Assembly (NCBI GenBank): GCA_900549555.1
Contig: UROO01000006.1
Span: forward strand, 1 to 43,023
DNA from: an uncultured Collinsella sp.
Lineage (GTDB): Bacteria; Actinomycetota; Coriobacteriia; Coriobacteriales; Coriobacteriaceae
Length of the DNA: 43,023 nucleotides
Reading direction: 5' to 3'
Part shown: one piece after another, positions 25,008 through 33,099 of the stretch
How the letters are laid out: every line of letters begins with the position of its first letter
How positions within the stretch are numbered: position 1 is the first letter of the stretch
Notes under the pieces: generated by a model
What the model was told of the DNA's origin: nothing
Database searches by the model: none
Seen by the model: only the letters and a program-made list of their open reading frames with translations
Made by a program: the position numbers and the translations under genes

Positions 25008-25039
25008 GGCGGCCATCCCATGCGGGTGGCCGCCTTTTT
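25008..25039 (+). terminator. Terminator of hpf
   Basis: GGCGGCCATCCC (25008-25019) pairs with GGGTGGCCGCC (25024-25034), then TTTTT. It lies just 19 bp before degV, so degV probably has its promoter within the hpf-degV gap or depends on read-through. Confidence 0.9.
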
Positions 25040-25057
25040 ACGTAAGGAGTCGCTTTG

Positions 25058-26011
25058 ATGGATAAGGCCGCATCCGCCGGTCATTCGAACCGCTGCCGCA
25101 TCGTCGTCGATACCTGCTGCGACTTTAGCCCCGAGGTCGCCGCGAACCTCGATGTCGATATCTTGGGCTTCCCCTTCATTATCGATGGCGAGGAGCGCAC
25201 GGACGATATCTGGTCGAGCATGAGCCCTAAGGAGTTCTACGACCGCATGCGCGCCGGCGCTCGCGTGTCTACCTCCGCCGTGTCGCTCGGTCGCTATATC
25301 GAGTTCTTTACCGAGTGCGCCAAAGAAGGCACGCCCACGGTCTACCTGTGCTTTACCTCGGCGCTGTCGTCGAGCTACAACTCCGCGTGCCAGGCGGCAG
25401 ATGCCGTGCGCGCCGAGTATCCCGATTTTGAGCTCTACGTGGTCGACAACGCTCTGCCCTGCGCGACCGGCGCGCTCTTGGCGCTCGAGGCTGTCCGTCA
25501 GCGCTCGGCGGGACTGACCGCCAAGCAGCTGGTCGATTGGGCAAACGAGGCAAAGACCTACGTCCACGGCTACTTTACGCTCGAGAGCTTTGACGCGCTG
25601 GCTGCCGGCGGCCGCATTCCGCCCGCGGCGGCGCAGCTCACGGCAAAGCTCGATGTCAAGCCCGAGCTCTCCTACGACCTTGCCGGCTCGCTGTCGCTGA
25701 TCGGCGTCAACCGCGGCCGCAAGAAGGCGCTCAAGTCCATCCTCAAGTCGTTCCGCGAGAACTACGTGCCCGACCGCACCATGCCCATCGCCATCATGAC
25801 GGCCGATGCCGAAAAGGACGGTGACTGGCTCGAAGCCGCCATCCGCAAGGAGGAAGGCTGCGCCGACGTCACGATCATTCGCGGCTCCGTGGGTCCCACC
25901 ATTGGCTCGCACGTGGGCCCCGGCATGGTGGCCTGCGCGTTTTGGGGCAAGAATCGCGCCGAGAAAGCCTCGCTTTCCGACCGTATCGCCCGCCGCGTGC
26001 GCGGTCAGTAG
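25058..26011 (+). CDS. DegV-family fatty-acid-binding protein
   Basis: A 317-residue cytoplasmic protein of the DegV/FakB family, which holds fatty acids for phosphorylation by FakA. Seen: RIVVDTCCDFSPEVAANLDVDILGFPFIIDGEE, the loop ARVSTSAVSLGRYIEFF, the YLCFTSALSSSYNSACQAA ligand motif, and GPTIGSHVGPGMVACAFWG near the end, which is the usual GxxxxxHxGPG motif. ATG 25058 follows TAAGGAG; TTG 25055 directly precedes it in frame. No FakA-type kinase is near, so whether it serves lipid uptake is open. Confidence 0.9.
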   Translation: MDKAASAGHSNRCRIVVDTCCDFSPEVAANLDVDILGFPFIIDGEERTDDIWSSMSPKEFYDRMRAGARVSTSAVSLGRYIEFFTECAKEGTPTVYLCFTSALSSSYNSACQAADAVRAEYPDFELYVVDNALPCATGALLALEAVRQRSAGLTAKQLVDWANEAKTYVHGYFTLESFDALAAGGRIPPAAAQLTAKLDVKPELSYDLAGSLSLIGVNRGRKKALKSILKSFRENYVPDRTMPIAIMTADAEKDGDWLEAAIRKEEGCADVTIIRGSVGPTIGSHVGPGMVACAFWGKNRAEKASLSDRIARRVRGQ

Positions 26012-26109
26012 GCAAGCGCTGCGTCCGTTATCGCCCTCGACTCACAGCCCAAACGCTGGCACCGAGTATTCAACCTGGTAACAACACCCAACCCAAAAGG
26101 AAAGGTTTC

Positions 26110-27189
26110 ATGGCAAACAAGCTCTCCGTCGCATTTATCGGCACCGGAATCATGGGTGCCCCCATCGCCGGCCACATTCTGGACGCCGGCTATCCCGTCA
26201 CGGTCAACAACCGCACCAAGTCCAAGGCGGCGGCGCTTATCGAGCGCGGCGCCGTCTGGGCAGATACGCCGGCCGATGCCGCGGCGAACGCCGATGTCGT
26301 CTTTACCATGGTGGGCTATCCCTCCGAGGTCGAGGAGCTCTACCTGGCGGGCGACGGCCTGCTCGCGTGCACCAAGCCTGGCGCGGTCTTGATCGACCTC
26401 ACCACGAGCTCGCCCGAGCTCGCCCGTGACATTGCCGAGGCCGCCCAGGTTTCTGGTCGCATGGCGTTTGACTGCCCCGTCACCGGCGGCGAGTCGGGCG
26501 CTATCGCCGGTACGCTCACGGCTATCGTGGGCGCTACCGAGAACGACATCGCTCCGGTCCGCGATATCCTTTCCACCTTTGCGGCAACCATCTGCTGCTT
26601 CGACGGCGCCGGCAAGGGCCAGGCTGCCAAGCTCGCCAACCAGGTGTCGCTGGGCGCCTGCATGGTCGGCATGGCCGATGCGCTGGCGTTTGCCGAGCTG
26701 AGCGGCCTCGATCTGGAGAAAACCCGTCAGATGATCCTGGGCGGCACCGGCAAGTCCGGCGCCATGGAGAGCCTGGCGCCCAAGGCGCTCGACGGCGACT
26801 ACAAGCCCGGCTTTATGGTCGAGCACTTCATCAAGGACCTGCGCCTGGCACTCGCTTACGCCGACGATCGCGAGCTCGCGCTGCCCGGCGCCGACGTCGC
26901 CTTTACGCTCTATGACATGCTCGACGCCATTGGTGGCGCCAAGCTGGGCACCCAGGCCATTACGGTCCTCTACAAGGAGGAGGCCGACGCCATCGCCGCC
27001 GGTCTGGACTGGTCGCAGTATCGTCCCGAGGAGCACGGTGCTCACGAGGACGGCTGCAGTTGCGGCGAGCACGGCGACGACCACGAGTGCGGTTGCGGCC
27101 ACCACCATGGCGACGACCACGAGTGCTGCGGCGGCCACGGCCATGATGACGGCCACGAGTGCTGCTGCGGCCACCATCACGGGGAGTAA
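26110..27189 (+). CDS. 3-hydroxyisobutyrate dehydrogenase-like protein with His/Cys-rich tail
   Basis: A 359-residue NAD(P)-dependent beta-hydroxyacid dehydrogenase. The Rossmann motif is FIGTGIMGAPIAG (GxGxMG, 11-16). The substrate motif is DCPVTGGESGA, and GKGQAAKLANQ carries the catalytic Lys. The usual family length is about 290-300 residues. Residues 307-359 are an extra tail with 14 His and 9 Cys in repeated DDHEC-GHHHG units, which should bind metals such as Ni or Zn. ATG 26110 has AAAGGAAAGG upstream; the frame extends back to 25942 into degV without support. Downstream small genes start 6 and 16 bp apart, suggesting one operon to the isocitrate dehydrogenase. Confidence 0.88.
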   Translation: MANKLSVAFIGTGIMGAPIAGHILDAGYPVTVNNRTKSKAAALIERGAVWADTPADAAANADVVFTMVGYPSEVEELYLAGDGLLACTKPGAVLIDLTTSSPELARDIAEAAQVSGRMAFDCPVTGGESGAIAGTLTAIVGATENDIAPVRDILSTFAATICCFDGAGKGQAAKLANQVSLGACMVGMADALAFAELSGLDLEKTRQMILGGTGKSGAMESLAPKALDGDYKPGFMVEHFIKDLRLALAYADDRELALPGADVAFTLYDMLDAIGGAKLGTQAITVLYKEEADAIAAGLDWSQYRPEEHGAHEDGCSCGEHGDDHECGCGHHHGDDHECCGGHGHDDGHECCCGHHHGE

Positions 27190-27194
27190 CGCCC

Positions 27195-27623
27195 ATGAGC
27201 TGGACGTTCGTGGTGCTTGCGCTGGTGCTCTTTCTCTTTGCGATCTACATCGGCTTTTTGTGCGGCCAGTGGGCGTGCGAAAAGCGCGTCATCACCAAGC
27301 GCGACTACTGGATTGCCAACTTTGCGGGTGCGGCGGCAGTCGTCCTGCTGACCTGGGTGTTTTCGCTGTTCCCGCTGGTGCAGTTTGCGCCGATCGGCTG
27401 GCTCGGCGGCTTTATCGCCGGCCTTAAGATGAGCTTTGGCGAGTCTGTCGGTCCGTGGCGCAAGCACGACGAGGTCTTTAATGTCAACAAGGCTCACCGC
27501 GCCGCCGCCGACGCGGGCGACGCCGAGGAGCGTCGCCGCGCACGTCGCAATGGCGCGGCCGACCGACAACTCATCTCGGTCACCGATGACAGCAAGCGTG
27601 CTGGCAAGCACGCTAAGAAATAG
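27195..27623 (+). CDS. Small membrane protein, hypothetical
   Basis: A 142-residue protein with two or three hydrophobic segments in the first 85 residues (FVVLALVLFLFAIYIGFLCG, FAGAAAVVLLTWVFSLFPLV, and IGWLGGFIAGL). The C-terminal half is charged and Arg/Lys/Ala-rich (AEERRRARRNGAADRQ) and should lie in the cytoplasm. I recognise no family. GGGGAG overlapping the end of the dehydrogenase gene lies about 8 bases upstream of ATG 27195, so the two are likely co-translated. Confidence 0.75.
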   Translation: MSWTFVVLALVLFLFAIYIGFLCGQWACEKRVITKRDYWIANFAGAAAVVLLTWVFSLFPLVQFAPIGWLGGFIAGLKMSFGESVGPWRKHDEVFNVNKAHRAAADAGDAEERRRARRNGAADRQLISVTDDSKRAGKHAKK

Positions 27624-27638
27624 TAAGAAGAGGTAACT

Positions 27639-28337
27639 ATGGCAGAAAACAAAGACGAACAGCTCACCGACGAGGAGCTGGCACAGCTTCAGCTGGCAGA
27701 GGAGAACGAGAACGCCGCCGACCGCCTGGTCAAGGAGCTCGGCTGCCCCACGCGCCGTATCCGCCAGTTTGCCGCCCGCGTGCTGCACCTGCTTGCCGAG
27801 CGCGATCCGCAGCGCGTCGTGCCCTGCGTGCCCGCGCTGATCGAGGCACTCGACCGCCCCGAGGCTCAGACCCGCTGGGAGGCCCTCGATGCCCTGGCGG
27901 CGCTCGCCGCCACCTGCCCCGAGCAGCTGGGCGATGCCTTTGAGGGTGCCGAGACCGCGCTGTTCGACGAGATTTCCTCCACGCTGCGCTATGCCGCCTT
28001 CCGCCTGCTGTGCGTGTGGGGTGCCACGAGCGTCGAGCGTTCGCGCGAAGCTTGGCCCATCCTGGACGAGGCCATCCAGTGCTACCACGGCGACCTCGAG
28101 TATCGCGACATGCTCGGTTGCCTGTACGAGTTTTGCCAGGGCGAGATCGACGCCGAGGTTGCCGAGAAGCTTGCGCTGCGCCTTAAGTTCGATGCCGAGA
28201 ACGGTAAGGGCAGCTATCTCAAGGCCCGTTCGAGCGAGATTTGCGAAATGCTTGTTAAACGTTTTGGCCTGGATCTCTCCAAAAAGAAGAAGCGTGCTAG
28301 CGTTAAAAAATCTGACGACGCCGAAGACGAGGAGTAA
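27639..28337 (+). CDS. HEAT-repeat-like helical protein
   Basis: A 232-residue soluble, helix-rich protein. Two or three repeats of about 35 residues resemble HEAT units (RRIRQFAARVLHLLAERDPQRVVPCVPALIEAL; QTRWEALDALAALAATCPEQLGDAFEGAETALF; STLRYAAFRLLCVW). Such folds bind proteins; the partner is unknown. It ends in a basic then acidic tail (KKKKRASVKKSDDAEDEE). AAGAGG lies before ATG. It is 15 bp from the membrane protein and 6 bp from the isocitrate dehydrogenase. Confidence 0.7.
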   Translation: MAENKDEQLTDEELAQLQLAEENENAADRLVKELGCPTRRIRQFAARVLHLLAERDPQRVVPCVPALIEALDRPEAQTRWEALDALAALAATCPEQLGDAFEGAETALFDEISSTLRYAAFRLLCVWGATSVERSREAWPILDEAIQCYHGDLEYRDMLGCLYEFCQGEIDAEVAEKLALRLKFDAENGKGSYLKARSSEICEMLVKRFGLDLSKKKKRASVKKSDDAEDEE

Positions 28338-28343
28338 CAGATT

Positions 28344-29429
28344 ATGGCGCACGATGTAGTCCTGATTCCCGGTGACGGTATCGGTCCCGAGATTACGCAG
28401 GCCATGCGCCGCGTGGTCGAGGCTGCCGGTGTCCAGATCAATTGGAACGTCCAGGAGGCCGGTGCCGGCGTCATGGACGAGTTTGGCACGCCGCTGCCCC
28501 AGCACGTGCTCGATGCGGTCGCCGAGACCAAGGTCGCCATCAAGGGTCCCATCACCACGCCGGTCGGCACGGGTTTCCGCAGCGTCAACGTGGCCCTGCG
28601 CAAGCACTTCGACCTGTACGCCTGCGTGCGCCCCTGCCTGTCGCAGCCGGGCGACGGATCGCGCTTCCGCGACGTCGACCTGGTCATCGTGCGCGAGAAC
28701 ACCGAGGATCTCTACGCCGGCATCGAGTTCGATGAGGGGGCTGTCGAGGTTGAGGAGCTCTCGCAGCTCGTCGAGCGCTCGGGTCAGAAGACCTTCGCCG
28801 CCGATTCCGCCATCTCGATCAAGCCCATCTCCATCGCCAAGAGCCGCCGCATTGTGGAGTACGCCTTTGAGTACGCCCGCCGTTGCGGCCGCAAAAAGGT
28901 GACGGCCGTACACAAGGCAAACATCATGAAAGCGACTGACGGCCTGTTCCTGCGCGTTGCGCGCGAGGTGGCCGCCAACTATCCCGAAATCGAGTTCAAC
29001 GACAAGATCGTCGACGCCACCTGCATGGGCCTGGTCCAGAACCCCAACGACTTCGATGTCCTGGTGCTGCCCAACCTGTACGGCGACATCGTGAGCGACC
29101 TGTGCGCCGGCCTGGTAGGCGGCTTAGGCATGGCCCCCGGCTCCAACATCGGTGCTGACTGCGCCATCTTTGAGGCAACGCACGGCTCCGCGCCCGATAT
29201 CGCTGGCCAGGATATCGCCAACCCCACGGCCGAGATCCTCTCTGCTGCGATGATGCTCGATCACCTGGGCGAGAACGACGCTGCCAATCGCATTCGCGCC
29301 GCCGTCTCTGCCACGCTCGACGAGGGCGAGCGGGTTACCGGTGACGTGCGTCGTGCCCAGACCGGCTCCGTCGAGGGCGCCGTGGGCACGCAGGCCTTTG
29401 CCGATGCCGTTATCGCGCACCTGGCCTAA
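28344..29429 (+). CDS. Isocitrate dehydrogenase (NAD-type family)
   Basis: A 361-residue oxidative decarboxylase giving 2-oxoglutarate from isocitrate. Seen: LIPGDGIGPEI at the N terminus, the substrate motif SVNVALRKHFDLYACVRP (the SxN..LR pattern that favours isocitrate over isopropylmalate), VIVRENTEDLYAGIE, the metal-binding NLYGDIVSDLCAGLVGG, and the cofactor motif EATHGSAPDIAGQDIANPTA. The HGSAPDIAG form is that of NAD users. Length fits the NAD-IDH type. GGAG lies within the end of the preceding gene. It is closed by the terminator at 29489. Confidence 0.88.
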   Translation: MAHDVVLIPGDGIGPEITQAMRRVVEAAGVQINWNVQEAGAGVMDEFGTPLPQHVLDAVAETKVAIKGPITTPVGTGFRSVNVALRKHFDLYACVRPCLSQPGDGSRFRDVDLVIVRENTEDLYAGIEFDEGAVEVEELSQLVERSGQKTFAADSAISIKPISIAKSRRIVEYAFEYARRCGRKKVTAVHKANIMKATDGLFLRVAREVAANYPEIEFNDKIVDATCMGLVQNPNDFDVLVLPNLYGDIVSDLCAGLVGGLGMAPGSNIGADCAIFEATHGSAPDIAGQDIANPTAEILSAAMMLDHLGENDAANRIRAAVSATLDEGERVTGDVRRAQTGSVEGAVGTQAFADAVIAHLA

Positions 29430-29488
29430 GGTATGCACGCTGCAAACGCCTAAATAGTACTTAAGTGTTTGCGTATAACCTAAGAATC

Positions 29489-29522
29489 AATACGCCCGGC
29501 ACTCTGTCGGGCGTATTCTATT
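29489..29522 (+). terminator. Terminator of the isocitrate dehydrogenase operon
   Basis: AATACGCCCG (29489-29498) pairs perfectly with CGGGCGTATT (29508-29517), then CTATTG. A weaker GCAAAC/GTTTGC pairing precedes it at 29442-29472. Confidence 0.8.
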
Positions 29523-29555
29523 GAGGACTATGTTTCCTAACAAGGAGTAACCGAT

Positions 29556-30641
29556 ATGGGTCTGATTCAAAAGAAGGACGAGAAGGACGAGATCGACGGC
29601 ATCCAGATCATCGAGCGCGGCGAAGGCCCCGACGGTGATGAGGACGAGAAGATCGACCTGGTCGCCGGCACGTCTGCCGAGCATATTGCCGCCGGCACGA
29701 CCGCCGAGGAGGAGGACGCTCGCCTGGAGGCAAAGATCGCCGCGGACGCTGCTGACGAGAATCTGATGCCCGAGGAGCAGGATGAGGACGATGACTCCGA
29801 CGTGGACGACCACGCTTGCAAGCACAAGAAGACGATGATTGCCGCCTTTGTGGTCGCCGTCGTGATCGCTGCCGTGGTCGGCTTCTTTATCGGCAATGGC
29901 GGTTTTGGCGGCAAGGGCGTCGGCTCGGCGACCCTGACCGAGGACCAGCTCGATTCGACCGTGGCAAGCTATAGCTACAACGGCAAGAAGAGCGACATCA
30001 CCGCGCGTGAGGCCATCGAGAGCCAGTATAGCCTCGACACCGTCAAGAACGACGACGGCAACTACACCGCTCCGTCTGCCGATGTTATCCTGTCCTACGT
30101 GCGCAACCAGATTCTGCTGGACGCTGCCGAGGACGAGGGCATTACCGTCTCTTCTAAGGAGATGAAGCAGTACGCCGAGGATTCCATTGGCACCTCCGAC
30201 TACAAGACCATGGCCACGCAGTATGGTGTGTCCAAGGACCAGGCCAAGCAGATCGTCCGCCAGTCCGCGACGCTGCAGAAGCTCTACAAAAAGAAGGTGG
30301 GCGACAGCTCCGCAAGCATGCCGACCGCCCCGACCGAGCCTGCTGACGGCAACGAGGAGACCGCGAGCAAGGACTACGCCGACTACATCATCAACCTTGC
30401 CGGTGACGAGTGGGATAGCGAGAAGGGCACCTGGAAGGACGCCGATGGCACCTACGCTAAAGCCTTTGCCGACGATGCCTTTACGGCCGATAGCGCTACC
30501 TATAAGCAGGCCATGACCGCCTACTACACCGCCTACCAGCAGTACTCTTCGCAGGCTTCGAGCGCCAGCTCCAAGTGGACCGAGTATGCTAACGGCCTGT
30601 ACGCCAAGGCCAACATCAGCATCTACGGGCTGTTTGCGTAA
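29556..30641 (+). CDS. Membrane-anchored SurA-like protein
   Basis: A 361-residue protein with an unusually long, acidic cytoplasmic part (1-90), one membrane helix (about 93-112) and a 250-residue outer part. The region around ADVILSYVRNQILLDAAEDEGITVSSKEMKQYAEDSIG and MATQYGVSKDQAKQIVRQSATLQKLYKKKV resembles the SurA N-terminal/PrsA chaperone fold that holds unfolded exported proteins. No prolyl isomerase domain is visible. AAGGAG lies before ATG. A single gene between two terminators. The acidic N-terminal part has no known counterpart that I recognise. Confidence 0.7.
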   Translation: MGLIQKKDEKDEIDGIQIIERGEGPDGDEDEKIDLVAGTSAEHIAAGTTAEEEDARLEAKIAADAADENLMPEEQDEDDDSDVDDHACKHKKTMIAAFVVAVVIAAVVGFFIGNGGFGGKGVGSATLTEDQLDSTVASYSYNGKKSDITAREAIESQYSLDTVKNDDGNYTAPSADVILSYVRNQILLDAAEDEGITVSSKEMKQYAEDSIGTSDYKTMATQYGVSKDQAKQIVRQSATLQKLYKKKVGDSSASMPTAPTEPADGNEETASKDYADYIINLAGDEWDSEKGTWKDADGTYAKAFADDAFTADSATYKQAMTAYYTAYQQYSSQASSASSKWTEYANGLYAKANISIYGLFA

Positions 30642-30680
30642 GGTTTGCCTGAGCCGCCGAGCGCGTAGCTGAAATATCTG

Positions 30681-30721
30681 AATAGCCCGCTAGAACGGAT
30701 GTTGTTCTAGCGGGCTATTTG
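30681..30721. terminator. Bidirectional terminator
   Basis: A 16-bp perfect stem (30681-30696 with 30704-30719, loop GGATGTT) starts with AATA and ends TATTT, serving the SurA-like gene and the convergent HTH gene. Confidence 0.85.
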
Positions 30722-30749
30722 CGTTTAGGCGCTGGTGGCTAAATTATGG

Positions 30750-30989
30750 CTATTCATCTTTAAGTCCAAAAAGGCTATCGGCTTCATCGTCGGATATATA
30801 TTCCAGTACATCGCCCGGTTGGCAGTCGAGTGCCCGGCATATCGCGTCAAGAGTTGAAAAGCGCACGGCAGAAACCTTGCCCGTCTTGATGCGCGACATA
30901 TTGACCTGGGAGATGCCCACGCGTTCCGCAAGCTCTTTGGATGAGATCTTGCGTTCGGCAAGCATGCGGTCGAGCCGAAGAATAATCAT
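30750..30989 (-). CDS. Small Cro/C1-type HTH regulator (YozG-like)
   Basis: A 79-residue DNA-binding protein with one HTH_3 domain: SSKELAERVGISQVNMSRIKTGKVSAVRFSTLDAICRALDCQPGDVLEY, which matches the YozG-like group. These usually accompany a DUF2975 membrane protein. Here that gene lies upstream, 9 bp away on the same strand. The start has AGGGGGA upstream. It probably represses its own operon by binding the palindrome at 31663-31674. Confidence 0.9.
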   Translation of the reverse strand: MIILRLDRMLAERKISSKELAERVGISQVNMSRIKTGKVSAVRFSTLDAICRALDCQPGDVLEYISDDEADSLFGLKDE

Positions 30990-30998
30990 GGATTCCCC

Positions 30999-31637
30999 CT
31001 AGAGCAACTCGTCATCTTGTTTTTGCAGGATATACCCGTAGCGGAAGATGCTGGCAATCAGGCAAATAATCAGGCCTGCAAAGAGCATGGAGGGCTCGAA
31101 TAACTGGCCGACGAACGCATCGGTAAAGCTGCCGCCAAATCCCGAGAGTATCATTCCCGTGATTACGGCGCCAAGAAGCCTCACGGCAACGCCGCCGATA
31201 AGGAATAAATGTCCTACTCGACGAAGTGTCTGGTTACATTCAAGGTCAAAGGGCCTGCCTTCCTTTTCAATGTTGAAGAAAAGCCTGCGCACGCTTATCG
31301 CGATGGTAAGCGCGAGGCATGTCATCAAGAGGCTCCCTATGGCAGTGTGACCATCGTGTGCGACGAGCATAAGTGGGGCCTGCGCATCGGTACCGACGAT
31401 AGCAAGGCACGGCCCTTCGCCGGCTTGAAGTTCTACGGATTGGAGACACGAGCCTTGGGAGAGGCCAGGCAATATGAGTAGAAGGTCAATCGCAATGACT
31501 GCGAGGAGCCCCAGAGCGAGCGCGGTGGTAATGCAGATCGTGGCCCATTTGCAGATGCGAGCGAGCTTCCTCAGTTTGGCTACCGTCTGTTCGCGGCTGA
31601 TGGTTTCATTCGATAAAGACGCGTTTCGATGGACCAT
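30999..31637 (-). CDS. DUF2975-family membrane protein
   Basis: A 212-residue protein with four hydrophobic segments (ICITTALALGLLAVIAIDLL; IGSLLMTCLALTIAISV; LFLIGGVAVRLLGAVITGMI; MLFAGLIICLIASIFRYGY), matching the DUF2975/YoaS layout. LFFNIEKEGRPFDLECNQTLRR between the second and third helix is the family motif. The role is unknown; such pairs may be membrane-stress or toxin-antitoxin-like regulators. ATG 31637 is chosen over the open frame to 31721 because GGAGGGG lies just upstream and a promoter lies in the extension. Confidence 0.8.
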   Translation of the reverse strand: MVHRNASLSNETISREQTVAKLRKLARICKWATICITTALALGLLAVIAIDLLLILPGLSQGSCLQSVELQAGEGPCLAIVGTDAQAPLMLVAHDGHTAIGSLLMTCLALTIAISVRRLFFNIEKEGRPFDLECNQTLRRVGHLFLIGGVAVRLLGAVITGMILSGFGGSFTDAFVGQLFEPSMLFAGLIICLIASIFRYGYILQKQDDELL

Positions 31638-31662
31638 AACCCCTCCAATCGGCGTTTTGGAT

Positions 31663-31700
31663 GATACTTGTATCTTATCAGAATTAACGATAAACGATAA
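31663..31700 (-). promoter_or_regulatory. Promoter and palindromic operator of the DUF2975-HTH operon
   Basis: On the minus strand TTATCG (31700-31695) and TAAGAT (31677-31672) are 17 bp apart. The perfect palindrome GATAC-TT-GTATC (31663-31674) overlaps the -10 box and start site. The spacing and palindrome suggest autorepression by the HTH protein. Confidence 0.65.
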
Positions 31701-31729
31701 ATAATTACGGATAGTGAGCAAGTAATGAT

Positions 31730-32192
31730 TGAAAACGATTAGCGTGAGCTATTAGCTCGTTTTGGATGCCGGAGTTTGGCGCGCGGGGGATGAGGATAAA
31801 TGCCAAAACTTCCTGTGATCGCACAAGTGCTTCATCGGGTTCCCTAATTCATCTGGGAAAACAACTGCAAACGATTGCAAGTAACCGGTGAACGGTCGAA
31901 AACTACCGTTCACCGATAATCTCAAAACTGGTTCTAACTGGTATTAAGTCAAAAAGACCAATTCACATATCTTCACAATGACCTGCAATTTTTCTACACG
32001 CTATTTTTAGCCGCCCTGCGTTGTTTAGACACAGGAAAAGATCCGATCTTTTGCCAAAACATTTCGAAACGGTTTCAAAACCGCAGGTAGAAGTGTTAAC
32101 GACCGGTAAACGGTCGATTTATCACCGTGAGCGGTGCAAAAACGTTTTACCGTATGAATCAACGAAAGCGACCTCTTTTGGGGTGATATAGT
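31730..32192. promoter_or_regulatory. Long regulatory region ahead of the PTS operon
   Basis: No gene lies in 31722-32338. LacI/CcpA-like pseudo-palindromes occur at 31730-31743 (TGAAAACGATTAGC), 31866-31879 (TGCAAACGATTGCA), 32067-32077 (GAAACGGTTTC) and 32139-32148 (AAAACGTTTT). An 11-bp inverted repeat CGGTGAACGGT/ACCGTTCACCG is at 31886-31915, and CCGGTRAACGGTCG recurs directly at 31885-31898 and 32103-32116. Two ACTGGT half-sites stand 10 bp apart at 31927 and 31937. TATAGT at 32187-32192 is the best -10 box. Confidence 0.55.
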
Positions 32193-32207
32193 GACAACAA
32201 CACGTCA

Positions 32208-32223
32208 CGTGGTTACTACCAGT
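32208..32223 (+). promoter_or_regulatory. DasR/NagR-like operator before the PTS operon
   Basis: CGTGGTTACTACCAGT is close to the HutC-subfamily DasR/NagR site (ACTGGTCTAGACCACT). The core TGGTTACTACCAG is identical to that at 36502-36514. It lies 16 bp after the TATAGT box, where a bound repressor would block early elongation. A further half-site ACCACTGGT follows at 32229-32237. Confidence 0.65.
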
Positions 32224-32338
32224 TTAGAAACCACTGGTCTTCAAAGAAGGCTTTCTAAGAAGCTTTAAGGGCGAGCGCCCGCTGGCTTCCGAAAATCATC
32301 GGACTCAGATTGTACACACCTTCGGAAGGGAAATTTGA

Positions 32339-32782
32339 ATGGTTGGCTTTATTCTTACCGGTCATGGACAGTTCGCACCCGGCCTTGCAAGCGCTATCGC
32401 TATGGTTGCCGGCGACCAGCCTGCTTTTACCGTCGTTCCTTTTGAGGGCGACCAGGCTGCATCCTACGGTGAGGATCTCCGCGCCGCTATTACCGCCATG
32501 CGCGAGGAGTGCGATGGCGTGCTCGTCTTTACCGACCTGCTTGGCGGCACCCCGTTCAACCAGTCGATGATGATTGCCCAGGATGTCGACAACGTCGAGG
32601 TTCTGACTGGCACCAACCTTCCCATGGTTATTGAGCTTCTGTTCCTCCGCGGCAATGCCACGCTCGCCGAGCTTGGCGAGCAGGCCGTGACCGTTGGCCA
32701 GACGGGCGTCACCGCCCAGACGGTCGCATCCGTTGCCGGCACCGAGGAAGAGGATATCTTCGGCGACGAGGACGGCATCTAA
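32339..32782 (+). CDS. PTS mannose/GalNAc-type IIA component
   Basis: A 147-residue cytoplasmic phosphocarrier; His9 in FILTGHGQFAPG takes the phosphate from HPr. LVFTDLLGGTPFNQS is the second family motif. IIA precedes IIB here as a separate protein, as in aga-type systems, not fused as in ManX. GGAAGGGAAA lies before ATG. It begins the operon and shares its stop with the YajC-like start (TAATG). Confidence 0.92.
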   Translation: MVGFILTGHGQFAPGLASAIAMVAGDQPAFTVVPFEGDQAASYGEDLRAAITAMREECDGVLVFTDLLGGTPFNQSMMIAQDVDNVEVLTGTNLPMVIELLFLRGNATLAELGEQAVTVGQTGVTAQTVASVAGTEEEDIFGDEDGI

Positions 32783-33063
32783 TGGCCGATTTCGGAGCCA
32801 ACGTCCTGAGCTCCTCGGTCGCCCTTTTAGGCCTGCTTGTCATCATGGGCTTGATTTACACCATCTGGTCGCAAATCAACATGAAGAAGAAGCAGAAGTA
32901 CTTCAAGGAGCTGCACACCGAGCTCAAGCCGGGTCAGGAGGTTCTTTTCGCCGGCGGTATCTACGGAACCGTCAAAGGCATCGAAGGCGAGAAGGTCCAG
33001 ATCAAAGTCCGATCCGGAGCCGTCGTAGATGTTTCGCGTTACGCGATTCAGGAGATCAAGTAA
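32782..33063 (+). CDS. yajC: YajC-family membrane protein inside the PTS operon
   Basis: A 93-residue protein with one N-terminal membrane helix (about 11-30) and the YajC soluble part (MKKKQKYFKELHTELKPGQEVLFAGGIYGTVKGIEGEKVQIKV). YajC is normally an accessory of the SecDF translocase. Here it sits between IIA and IIB with a 1-base overlap to IIA, so it is made with the transporter. Similar placement is known in the glycosaminoglycan PTS locus of streptococci. A second yajC next to secD would be expected elsewhere. Confidence 0.88.
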   Translation: MADFGANVLSSSVALLGLLVIMGLIYTIWSQINMKKKQKYFKELHTELKPGQEVLFAGGIYGTVKGIEGEKVQIKVRSGAVVDVSRYAIQEIK

Positions 33064-33099
33064 CTGTCGTCAGCAAATATCGAAAGGAAGCTGATCAAC

